From JANRKT01 sp033763355 (GTDB lineage: Bacteria; Bacteroidota; Bacteroidia; Chitinophagales; Chitinophagaceae), in contig JANRKT010000372.1 of NCBI GenBank assembly GCA_033763355.1, forward strand, positions 1-13,566: a DNA stretch of 13,566 nucleotides. Reading direction: 5' to 3'. Under the pieces are notes generated by a model that saw only the letters and a list, made by a program, of their open reading frames with translations, did no database searches and had not been told where the DNA came from. The translations under genes and the position numbers were made by a program. Numbering within the stretch: the first letter of the stretch is position 1; every line of letters starts with the position of its first letter. This document shows, piece after piece, positions 7,686 to 13,566 of this stretch.

Positions 7686-8348
7686 TTAACGGTTGTGGAG
7701 CGTGGAATGGTCCCGGTGATAGACATTTGAAAACTCCCCAATCTTTGCCATCCGGTTAATAAAATACAAACGCTGCAGCTTCAACTGGTCAATATCTTCC
7801 TGTAAAACTTTACGGTGTATGGGGTGCATGGTTCCGCCGGGTGCACCGGGTACTGCGTTTGAATCATATTGATAGGGCGGATCAACCCATGTGCCCCTCG
7901 GATACATGATGCCGGGCCGGCCTTTTCCCCTTATATCAAGGTATTGCGGATGGTTCAATCCCAGTGTATGGCCGTATTCGTGTGCAGCAGTAGTAGATCC
8001 TTTATATAAATTTTCCAGTTTAAAATAACCGCTGTTGCAGCCCAGCCCGTCAACAAATGAAATGTTGCCGATGGCAAATTCTTCAATGCGGAAGTAATTG
8101 AAACGGGGGTTGCGGGTTTCAATAACTTCTTCAGGCGCAATTTTTTTCTGCCAGGATGAACTTATGCGGAACACAACATTGTAAACAAAACCTCCCAGGG
8201 TTACTGTTGCATGCGGTTCATTCCACATCGTTTCAATTTCATCCCGCATTTGTTCTGTAATGTTTTCATCAGATGCATTACCATACGTAATGATAGTGGA
8301 ATGAATGATGAGTTGGTTGTGATATCTGTCCAGTTCCGCTTCACCCAT
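7686..8348 (-). CDS. Metzincin-type zinc metallopeptidase without signal peptide
   Basis: Predicted zinc endopeptidase of 220 aa. The metzincin zinc motif HEYGHTLGLNH is complete at residues 123-133 (ligands H123, H127 and H133, catalytic E124), followed by a Met-turn GIMYP with M148, 15 residues after the last His. The N-terminal ~100 residues are an uncharacterised lead-in (WNEPHATV, FRIEEFAIGNISF). The region after the Met-turn is Pro/Gly-rich (WVDPPYQYDSNAVPGAPGGT). No signal peptide, propeptide cysteine switch or membrane segment is visible, so it appears cytosolic or leaves by another route. The ATG follows the previous stop by one base, indicating translational coupling with the NTF2-like gene. 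I recall similar short M10-like proteins in Bacteroidota without known function. The peptidase assignment is firm on motif; role and substrate are unknown. Confidence 0.8.
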   Translation of the reverse strand: MGEAELDRYHNQLIIHSTIITYGNASDENITEQMRDEIETMWNEPHATVTLGGFVYNVVFRISSSWQKKIAPEEVIETRNPRFNYFRIEEFAIGNISFVDGLGCNSGYFKLENLYKGSTTAAHEYGHTLGLNHPQYLDIRGKGRPGIMYPRGTWVDPPYQYDSNAVPGAPGGTMHPIHRKVLQEDIDQLKLQRLYFINRMAKIGEFSNVYHRDHSTLHNR

Positions 8349-8349
8349 C

Positions 8350-8874
8350 TTATTGCTGTTGTTTGGGGATAATTTTAGGTTGTGACTGAGGCGGAATTAT
8401 AAGTTTGGGACTAAGTTCCGGGAGTTTGTCTTTTAGAAGTGCGGATTTATACATGTTGGCATCAATAAAATACCAGTTTTTGCCTTTGTCATAAGATATG
8501 GCGATAAAGGTTGATTCCAGTGTGATTTCAGCGAATGATGTGCTTACCTCGGTTGATTGGGGAAATACGGACTGTAGTTCTTTTTTATGGCTGACGATTT
8601 CACCCGGATTGCCATACGTGATCTTTTTGATTTGCCCGCCAAATGTCTTAAACATTTTAAATGCTGTATCCATCATGCTTTTTATTTTTTCTGCCCCGCC
8701 GGAAGCTTCAATTACATCGGGGTGCATGTATTTTTGAAAGCTGGCAATATCATTATTGATCAGCGCCTTTCCCATGTCAATGGCCTGTGTTTTGATTGCA
8801 GTTGACAATGGTTGTTGCGCCTTCGCGGCAAAACAATAAGACACCGCAATAAAAAGTATTATTCTTTTTATCAT
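8350..8874 (-). CDS. Small secreted protein, NTF2/SnoaL-like fold suspected
   Basis: About 174 aa with a clear signal peptide, residues 1-19 (MIKRIILFIAVSYCFAAKA, cleavage before QQP). The mature part begins with a helix and the pattern MGKALINNDIASFQKYMHPDVIEASGG, typical of NTF2-like/DUF4440-type proteins. A β-rich half follows (ITLESTFIAISYDKGKNWYFIDA), then a Pro/Gln-rich tail (LIIPPQSQPKIIPKQQQ). No catalytic residues can be assigned; the fold is a guess from pattern. I choose ATG at 8874 over a GTG one codon earlier because this ATG overlaps the permease stop as TGATG, a common coupled arrangement. It lies in the ABC cassette, with the metzincin starting one base after its stop. Confidence 0.75.
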   Translation of the reverse strand: MIKRIILFIAVSYCFAAKAQQPLSTAIKTQAIDMGKALINNDIASFQKYMHPDVIEASGGAEKIKSMMDTAFKMFKTFGGQIKKITYGNPGEIVSHKKELQSVFPQSTEVSTSFAEITLESTFIAISYDKGKNWYFIDANMYKSALLKDKLPELSPKLIIPPQSQPKIIPKQQQ

Positions 8875-9707
8875 CACAAATCTCTTTTCTGGTTAATGCG
8901 GAAACAGATGAACCATATCAGCAAAGTTAACAGGATGGTGTAAACTACATGCATGCCCACCGCATCCAGCGCAGCTTTATAAGCTTTTTCATCAAAGCGG
9001 CCGATAAATGCAGGAGGAGGAATGATACGGTCGGATAACTCAATAGGAAAAAAGCGGCCGATGTCACGGATGGGGTTGGTTTTGTCAGGATAGTTTTTTA
9101 AAAACTGTACAGCTATGGGTTCAACAATAATAAAATAAAATACAAAGATACCAAGCGCCAGGAAAGCTTTACGTACCAGAAACCCGATGAGAAATGCCAA
9201 TGACAATTGTGAGAATGTCTGCAAAGCAAAAAGGCCGATATAATAAGAGAGCTTCCACTTTTGTGCAGCGGGGTCGCTGGTATTGTTTAGCCCGATAAGC
9301 AATGCCATGAGTATGTAAAGTAGGGTAATGATACCGGTAATGATCAGCACATCCCCCACCTTGCCTGTCATGAAATTATTCCTGCTCCACCCGTCAATAA
9401 TATTCTGGCGGCTGGTTTTATAAGTGTATTCATTGGTGATGAGCATGATTATTACAATAGCCGGTATAAAAACAAAAACCGATGAGGCAAAAGCTGATGT
9501 CCTCCATATTTCCGGCATTGAAAAAGGATTGCCAAGAAATGCATTCGCCAGCTGACCGGCAGTATCCTGCCGCTTCATCAAATCAGAATACATTTTATAA
9601 AACATGAAAACAATGCCCGGATAGGAAAGGGCCGTTACCCCCATTACCAGCCAGAAAGCAGGGTATTTTTTTATTTTAAGCCATTCTGTTTTTAACAGGT
9701 GCAGCAT
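8874..9707 (-). CDS. ABC-2 type transporter permease
   Basis: Integral membrane subunit of an ABC exporter, 277 aa with six hydrophobic segments at roughly residues 19-38, 72-91, 117-140, 155-177, 181-200 and 252-270. The first cytoplasmic loop contains NEYTYKTSRQNIIDGWSRNNF, the typical coupling region of the ABC-2 family seen in lantibiotic/bacitracin-type immunity exporters and Bacteroidota relatives. The start lies 14 bp after the stop of the ATPase gene, so the two form one transporter. The stop TGA overlaps the ATG of the next gene. The substrate cannot be read from the sequence. Confidence 0.9.
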   Translation of the reverse strand: MLHLLKTEWLKIKKYPAFWLVMGVTALSYPGIVFMFYKMYSDLMKRQDTAGQLANAFLGNPFSMPEIWRTSAFASSVFVFIPAIVIIMLITNEYTYKTSRQNIIDGWSRNNFMTGKVGDVLIITGIITLLYILMALLIGLNNTSDPAAQKWKLSYYIGLFALQTFSQLSLAFLIGFLVRKAFLALGIFVFYFIIVEPIAVQFLKNYPDKTNPIRDIGRFFPIELSDRIIPPPAFIGRFDEKAYKAALDAVGMHVVYTILLTLLIWFICFRINQKRDL

Positions 9708-9721
9708 GTATAAAAATTTTC

Positions 9722-10615
9722 TCAGTTATTGGTGAGTTCAAAGAATTTTGCTTCAAGCCTTTTCTTTTTCAGTATAAGGTGATTGAGCGTTATACCTTTA
9801 TTAAAACAAAAACTGTTGATCTCTTCAAGATTGGAACTTCTTTTGGGTAAAACCATTTGCACGTAATTGCCGTTCATGCTGATTTTTGCCGCATGATTGT
9901 ATTCCGGTAATGCTATTACAAGTGCATCGGTATTTGCACAGCCCAGTTCCACAATATCTTCATCAACCAGCACTTCGTCAACGGGGCCTGTGGTAAGCAG
10001 TTCTCCTGTTTTGAGAATGGCCACATGGGTACAAACTTTTTCCACTTCATCTAAAAGATGGCTGGCCATAATAATGGTGTGACCGGTTTTATTGAGCTCT
10101 TTAATCAGTTCCCTTATTTCTGCAATGCCAACCGGGTCAAGACCATTGGTGGGTTCATCCAGCACCAGTACTCTGGGGCCGCCTAATAAAGCTGCGGCTA
10201 TGGCCAGGCGTTGTTTCATACCCAGGCTGTAAGTACTGAACCTGCTGTTGCGCCGTTCATGAAGCTTTACCTGCTTTAACACGGCATCCATGTCAGCAAC
10301 ATTTCCCCTGTTGCTGATGCTGTGCGTAACTTTTAAATTGTTTACGGCGCTGAGGTAATGATAAAAGTTGGGTGTTTCAAGGAGAGACCCGATTTTTTTG
10401 CGCTGGTCAGGTGAACCGGGTTTTCCAAACCAGAGAAAATTCCCTTTATCTGCTTTCAGCACATCAAGTATGATACTGAGTAATGTTGTTTTGCCGCTGC
10501 CATTGGGTCCCAGTATGCCAAATACTGAACCGGGAGGCACTTCAAAAGATACATTATTCAGCGCCCTGATGCGACCGTAAGATTTGCTGATGTTTTGGAG
10601 TGTGAGAACTGACAA
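9722..10615 (-). CDS. ABC transporter ATP-binding protein (BcrA-like)
   Basis: ATPase subunit driving the permease encoded 14 bp downstream. With the start chosen here it is 297 aa: Walker A GPNGSGKTT at residues 36-44, ABC signature YSLGM at 129-133 (in place of LSGGQ, as in BcrA-like proteins), Walker B VLVLDEP around 149-155, and switch H186 (MASHLL). The Q-loop position reads LLETP, also usual for this subfamily. The C-terminal ~90 residues are an accessory domain. I start it at TTG 10615 (SVLTLQNISKSYG), where homology-like sequence begins. A longer frame from GTG 10732 would add 39 residues translated from a palindromic repeat (10708-10730) and its flank, which look unlike protein. No in-frame ATG exists in this region. 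Confidence 0.9.
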   Translation of the reverse strand: MSVLTLQNISKSYGRIRALNNVSFEVPPGSVFGILGPNGSGKTTLLSIILDVLKADKGNFLWFGKPGSPDQRKKIGSLLETPNFYHYLSAVNNLKVTHSISNRGNVADMDAVLKQVKLHERRNSRFSTYSLGMKQRLAIAAALLGGPRVLVLDEPTNGLDPVGIAEIRELIKELNKTGHTIIMASHLLDEVEKVCTHVAILKTGELLTTGPVDEVLVDEDIVELGCANTDALVIALPEYNHAAKISMNGNYVQMVLPKRSSNLEEINSFCFNKGITLNHLILKKKRLEAKFFELTNN

Positions 10616-10703
10616 GAGATATAATTTTTGGTCAAGATAGAGGGAATTTGACGGAGAATAAAACCTTTCATCAGAAAAAGGAAAACGAATCTCCGGTTGA
10701 CGT

Positions 10704-10730
10704 ACCTGGTCTGACCGTCCCGGTCTGACC
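10704..10730. repeat. REP-like palindrome, inverted copy after the RAYT stop
   Basis: On the plus strand two GGTCTGACC 9-mers are separated by GTCCC; as an inverted repeat the arms are GGTC + GACCG against CGGTC + GACC with one central T-T mismatch and a TCC loop. On the minus strand, including a trailing AGGT, it matches the left palindrome at 11499-11525 except at two positions of the 23-base core. It ends 2 bases before the RAYT stop codon and lies in the leader of the ABC ATPase gene. Confidence 0.85.
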
Positions 10731-10732
10731 AC

Positions 10733-11350
10733 TTATTTCAACATCAAATTAATGACATCATCACTTATCAATTGGTGAGAAGTTGAAACAAATGTTTCAG
10801 GGGTATAATCACAATGAATTTTGGCCAGTTCTTTATTGCAAAGGGTCCCGTTTCTTAACCGGGCGTAATCCCTGTAAGAAGAAAATTCCCATTCTTCAAG
10901 CTTTTTTACAATACCTGCTTTAAGAGGGTTCTGGTGTATATAATGAAAACAATTGAAACAATAATCCTGAACAGTTAACGGATTATCAACAAGCCAAGGG
11001 CCATCAGTAAGGCATTTGGATTTTGTTTTTTGGCGGAATAGCGAACCTGTCCGGGAATATTGTTTATTGAATATTCTTGCATAACCGCTTAAAAGTTTAC
11101 GGATGCCATTTGTTACCGGGTCAATAATTAATCCGCCCTGTTTAAGAGATTTGTTACAACGTTCATCAGTGAAGAGCAGAATATGGAAATGATTTGGCAT
11201 AAGGCACCAGGCTACGATTTCAGCATGTGGCAAAATACATCTCCTTATTTCTCCTATAAAAATGATGTAATCATTATCGGATAAAAAAATAGCTTGCCGG
11301 TTATTGCCCTGGTTGTATATGTGATAGAGATTTTCGGGGGAGAAATTCAT
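10733..11350 (-). CDS. REP-associated tyrosine transposase (RAYT, Y1/IS200-like)
   Basis: Single-strand-specific HUH endonuclease/transposase family of 205 aa that handles REP/BIME palindromes. The N-terminus NLYHIYNQGNNRQ is typical of RAYTs. The metal-binding HUH motif is HFH at residues 54-56 (WCLMPNHFHILL). The catalytic tyrosine is most likely Y90 in SGYARIFNKQYSRTGSLF (Y98 is the alternative). A conserved C-terminal block YIHQNPLKAGIV...WEFSSYRDY lies at about 137-162. All active-site residues are present and the frame is intact. Start ATG 11350 is preferred to TTG 11365 because it gives the canonical MNFSPENLYHIYN. No IS-type terminal inverted repeats bound the gene; instead related palindromes flank it on both sides, the hallmark of RAYT-REP systems. 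It sits between the ABC cassette and the fatty-acid oxidation gene, all on the minus strand. Confidence 0.93.
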   Translation of the reverse strand: MNFSPENLYHIYNQGNNRQAIFLSDNDYIIFIGEIRRCILPHAEIVAWCLMPNHFHILLFTDERCNKSLKQGGLIIDPVTNGIRKLLSGYARIFNKQYSRTGSLFRQKTKSKCLTDGPWLVDNPLTVQDYCFNCFHYIHQNPLKAGIVKKLEEWEFSSYRDYARLRNGTLCNKELAKIHCDYTPETFVSTSHQLISDDVINLMLK

Positions 11351-11398
11351 TTTTATAAAGTACAAAATACGATGATAATAATGAAATGTCGGATTATT

Positions 11399-11418
11399 GG
11401 TCAGGATCAGATCAGGTT
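11399..11418. repeat. Degenerate left palindrome of unit A
   Basis: GGTCAGGATCAGATCAGG aligns with the intact left palindrome of unit B but lacks about 8-10 central bases, so the GACCG/CGGTC stem is lost. It is the copy closest to the transposase gene. Confidence 0.6.
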
Positions 11419-11431
11419 CAGGTTTTTTAGT

Positions 11432-11456
11432 CGGTCAGACGGAGACCATCAGACCG
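11432..11456. repeat. Right REP-like palindrome of unit A
   Basis: Arms CGGTC + GACGG against CCATC + GACCG with an A-A mismatch in the middle and an AGA loop. One substitution relative to unit B (CCATC for CCGTC) weakens the inner stem to a T-G-type pair or a mismatch. Confidence 0.8.
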
Positions 11457-11498
11457 GGTGGGAAAATACGATGGTAATAATGAAATGCCGGGATTATT

Positions 11499-11521
11499 GG
11501 TAAGACCGGGGCGGTCAGACC
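11499..11521. repeat. Left REP-like palindrome of unit B
   Basis: The inner stem GACCG/CGGTC has a GGG loop, then a short mismatch, then the outer stem GGT/ACC. It differs from the palindrome beyond the RAYT stop (10708-10730, read on the minus strand) at only two of 23 positions. Confidence 0.85.
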
Positions 11522-11540
11522 AGGTTGAGGTTTTTTTAAT

Positions 11541-11565
11541 CGGTCAGACGGAGACCGTCAGACCG
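11541..11565. repeat. Right REP-like palindrome of unit B
   Basis: Arms CGGTC + GACGG and CCGTC + GACCG pair over 10 bp with a single A-A mismatch and an AGA loop. It ends 6 bases before the stop codon (11572-11574) of the minus-strand oxidation gene, so it forms the first structure in that gene's 3' untranslated region and might act on mRNA stability or termination. Confidence 0.85.
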
Positions 11566-11571
11566 GGTGGG

Positions 11572-13566
11572 TCAGTTTCTCACCGGCTTACCACCCTTTA
11601 ACACACTTTGTATCCTTTCCAGTGTTTTCTTTTCTCCAGTTAAACTTAAAAATGCTTCTCTTTCAAGATCGAGAAGATATTGCTCCGAAACAAAACTGGG
11701 TTCGCTTAAATCGCCGCCGCACATAACATAGGCCAGTTTTTTTGCAACTACACTATCATGTTCTGTTGCGTAACCGGCTACTTTCATACCATTAATGCCT
11801 GCAAGCAATGCACCCAATGCAGAACGGCCCAGCACTTTTACATCACTGCGCTGAACGGGCATTACATAACCACTGTCATAAAGTTCAATCACACTTTTTT
11901 TGGCTTCAGCAATCCTTCTACCCTGATTCATTACTATTTCATCCTGCCCTTTGCGTAAAATGCCAAGGCCAAATGCCTCATGTGCAGAAGTGGCTACTTT
12001 GGCGGTTGCTATTGTAAGAAAGCGGTTTTTTAAAGTAATGGTTTCCGGTTCATCTTCATGCATTTCATCGGCAGCACGAACTACAAATTCTTTGGTGCCG
12101 CCGCCACCTGGAATTAAACCCACTCCCAGCTCAACTAAACCAATATAAGTTTCTGCAGCAGGGCAAACTTTATCTGCATGCAAACTCAGCTCACATGCAC
12201 CGCCAAGTGCAAGGGCATGTGGTGCAACAACAACCGGAACCGAAGAATACCTTGCCCTCATCATCGTATTCTGAAACATGCGGATGGCCATATCCAGTTC
12301 ATCGTATTCCTGCTCAATGGCCAGCATGAATATCATGCCCACATTGGCGCCTGCACTGAAGTTGGCCCCTTCATTGGCAATTACAACGCCTTTGTATTTT
12401 TCTTCGGCAAGTGAAATGGTTTTTTGAATCCCTTCCAGTACTTCGCCCCCAATGCTTCCCATCTTGGTGTACCATTCAAGGCCCAGCACATCATCTCCCA
12501 AATGATAAGTACGGCAGGCGGAATTTTTCCAAACGGTTTGCCCTTCAAAATTCTTCATTACAATAAAGGCCTCTTCCCGGCCTCCTCCGGCGGAGGAGGA
12601 GTAAGAACCGGTTGCAGGTGAATAACACAGCCGTTTACCATTTTCAATTGTATAAAATGTTTTTATTCCTTTTGCCAGCATCTCATTCACCCATCCAGCC
12701 GTTTTATAACCGGCTTCCTGCATTTTTTTAACCGTGTTCTCAACGCCCAGCACATCCCAGCTTTCAAATGCGCCGATCTCCCATCCAAAACCAGCCATCA
12801 TCGCATCATCAACACGGTATAGTTCATCTGATATTTCAGGAATCCGATGTGAAATATAGGAGAACAAACCGTAATGAAAATGACGGTAGAATTCACCCGC
12901 TTTATCCGTTCCTGCACACAATGCTTTTAACCTTGTTTTTAAATCATCAATGGGTTTGGCTGCTTCAACAGTGGCAAATTTGGGTTTCTTTCTGGGCTCA
13001 TATTCTAAAGTCTGAAGATTCAATACATGAATCTCTTTTTCCCCTTTAGGAGATGGAGGCATTTTTTTAAAAAAGCCCTGTCCAGTTTTATCGCCCAGCC
13101 AGTTGTTGTCAACCATTTTCTGCAACCATGCTGGGATGGTAAATGCGGCACGTTGTTCATCACTGGAGCAATTGTCTGCAACTCCCTTTGCTACTTTAAC
13201 CAATGTATCTATTCCAACAACATCTGCTGTCCGGAATGTGGCTGATTTGGGCCGGCCGATGACGGGCCCGGTTAATGCGTCCACTTCATCAATGGTTAAC
13301 CCCATTTTATCTACCAGGCCAAATAATGCCATGATGCCATAAACGCCGATACGGTTTGCAATAAATGCAGGCGTGTCTTTGCACAATACAGTTGTTTTGC
13401 CCAGAATAAGGTCGCCGTAGCCCATCAAAAAATCAATGATGGCGGGGTCAGTATATGGAGTTGGTATAATTTCTAAAAGACGTAAATATCTTGGCGGGTT
13501 AAAGAAATGTGTTCCGCAGAAATGTTTTTTAAAATCTTCACTTCTTCCTTCGGCCATCATATGAAT
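11572..13566 (-). CDS. 3-hydroxyacyl-CoA dehydrogenase/enoyl-CoA hydratase (FadN-type), 5' part outside window
   Basis: Bifunctional fatty-acid β-oxidation enzyme (enoyl-CoA hydration and NAD-dependent 3-hydroxyacyl-CoA oxidation) in the cytoplasm. The reading frame is open to the window edge (…IHMMAEGRSEDF), so the visible 664 residues lack the N-terminal NAD-binding Rossmann segment; ATG at 13560 is not the true start. Domain order is dehydrogenase first: GTHFFNPP with its catalytic His, then the 3HCDH C-terminal region (IANRIGVYGIMALFGLVDKM...GRPKSATFRTADVVGID), a linker, then a crotonase domain with oxyanion-hole elements FSAGANVG and LALGGACELSLHAD and the catalytic-loop ELGVGLIPGGGGTKE. 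This order matches B. subtilis FadN (about 790 aa), not FadB/FadJ. The linker contains SSSAGGGREE, encoded by a perfect palindrome. The gene's stop directly abuts the REP-like array. Confidence 0.93.
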   Translation of the reverse strand: MHMMAEGRSEDFKKHFCGTHFFNPPRYLRLLEIIPTPYTDPAIIDFLMGYGDLILGKTTVLCKDTPAFIANRIGVYGIMALFGLVDKMGLTIDEVDALTGPVIGRPKSATFRTADVVGIDTLVKVAKGVADNCSSDEQRAAFTIPAWLQKMVDNNWLGDKTGQGFFKKMPPSPKGEKEIHVLNLQTLEYEPRKKPKFATVEAAKPIDDLKTRLKALCAGTDKAGEFYRHFHYGLFSYISHRIPEISDELYRVDDAMMAGFGWEIGAFESWDVLGVENTVKKMQEAGYKTAGWVNEMLAKGIKTFYTIENGKRLCYSPATGSYSSSAGGGREEAFIVMKNFEGQTVWKNSACRTYHLGDDVLGLEWYTKMGSIGGEVLEGIQKTISLAEEKYKGVVIANEGANFSAGANVGMIFMLAIEQEYDELDMAIRMFQNTMMRARYSSVPVVVAPHALALGGACELSLHADKVCPAAETYIGLVELGVGLIPGGGGTKEFVVRAADEMHEDEPETITLKNRFLTIATAKVATSAHEAFGLGILRKGQDEIVMNQGRRIAEAKKSVIELYDSGYVMPVQRSDVKVLGRSALGALLAGINGMKVAGYATEHDSVVAKKLAYVMCGGDLSEPSFVSEQYLLDLEREAFLSLTGEKKTLERIQSVLKGGKPVRN
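12572..12606. repeat. In-frame G/C-rich palindrome in the FadN-type gene
   Basis: CCTCCTCCG (12581-12589) and CGGAGGAGG (12591-12599) are perfect 9-bp arms around one base; outer TCTT/AAGA (12572-12575 and 12603-12606) can extend the stem. Translated on the minus strand it gives SYSSSAGGGREEAF between the dehydrogenase half and the FIVMKNFEG segment, a place where I expect a short variable linker. It is unlike the other palindrome families in the window. Confidence 0.6.

Larger units (their letters stand above)
11364..11571. repeat. Two-unit tandem BIME-like array
   Basis: Unit A is 11364-11462 (99 bp) and unit B 11463-11571 (109 bp). Both start AAAATACGATG, share a ~37-bp leader with AATAAT/ATTATT inverted repeats, then have a left palindrome, a T-rich spacer (AGGTT-AGG plus 6-7 T), a right palindrome, and end GACCGGGTGGG. 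The leader and right parts agree at roughly nine positions in ten by eye. The left palindrome is intact in B and collapsed in A, which explains the 10-bp difference. The array fills all the space between the RAYT start and the stop codon of the oxidation gene. Confidence 0.88.

Noticed and set aside
10616..10732. N-terminal extension of the ABC ATPase from GTG 10732
   Set aside because: The added residues derive from the palindrome and flank, and the ATPase-like sequence begins only after TTG 10615.
11363..11365. TTG start for the RAYT gene
   Set aside because: ATG five codons later gives the canonical RAYT N-terminus; the TTG would lie in the duplicated repeat leader.
11364..11571. CRISPR array
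   Set aside because: Only two units, with nearly identical content throughout and no unique spacers; it is a tandem duplication of a palindromic unit.
13558..13560. ATG at 13560 as the true start of the oxidation enzyme
   Set aside because: The frame stays open to the window edge and the required N-terminal NAD-binding segment is absent, so the start lies outside.

Overview
The window looks like chromosomal DNA of a Bacteroidota bacterium, most probably Chitinophagaceae or a close relative. This rests on the division-gene pair ftsA-ftsZ with a very long FtsZ linker and extended C-terminus, on starts preceded by A/T-rich sequence rather than clear Shine-Dalgarno sites, on TAnnTTTG promoter-like boxes, and on the feel of the proteins (paired secreted M16 peptidases, a FadN-type fatty-acid oxidation protein, a RAYT). 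The family assignment is an inference; no marker RNA gene is present.

Layout. (1) 8-3420, plus strand: the end of the dcw cluster, ftsA then ftsZ, closed by an intrinsic terminator. FtsA anchors FtsZ polymers to the membrane. (2) 3421-4669: a GC-rich structured intergenic stretch, then a TIGR01777/SDR39U1-type epimerase whose reading frame carries an in-frame palindromic repeat. (3) 4806-7551, minus strand: two secreted M16B peptidase-family genes in tandem, one catalytic (HxxEH) and one that has lost the zinc site but has the Arg/Tyr pair, a probable heterodimer. (4) 7686-10615, minus strand: a tightly coupled cassette reading ABC ATPase, ABC-2 permease, small secreted NTF2-like protein, and a metzincin-type zinc peptidase without signal peptide. 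(5) 10704-11571: a REP-associated tyrosine transposase (RAYT) with its probable cognate palindromes: one inverted copy just after its stop codon and a two-unit tandem BIME-like array before its start. (6) 11572-13566, minus strand: a FadN-type 3-hydroxyacyl-CoA dehydrogenase/enoyl-CoA hydratase cut by the window edge, with a second in-frame palindrome in its interdomain linker.

The strongest signals for a second look are the RAYT with its palindrome array and the two unrelated G/C-rich palindromes sitting in frame inside two housekeeping-type enzymes. The genome appears to host several families of small palindromic elements, some mobile in trans, that settle between genes, against stop codons and inside protein loops. 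The ABC/NTF2/metzincin cassette is the least understood protein set here. No rRNA, tRNA, CRISPR array or replication origin was seen.
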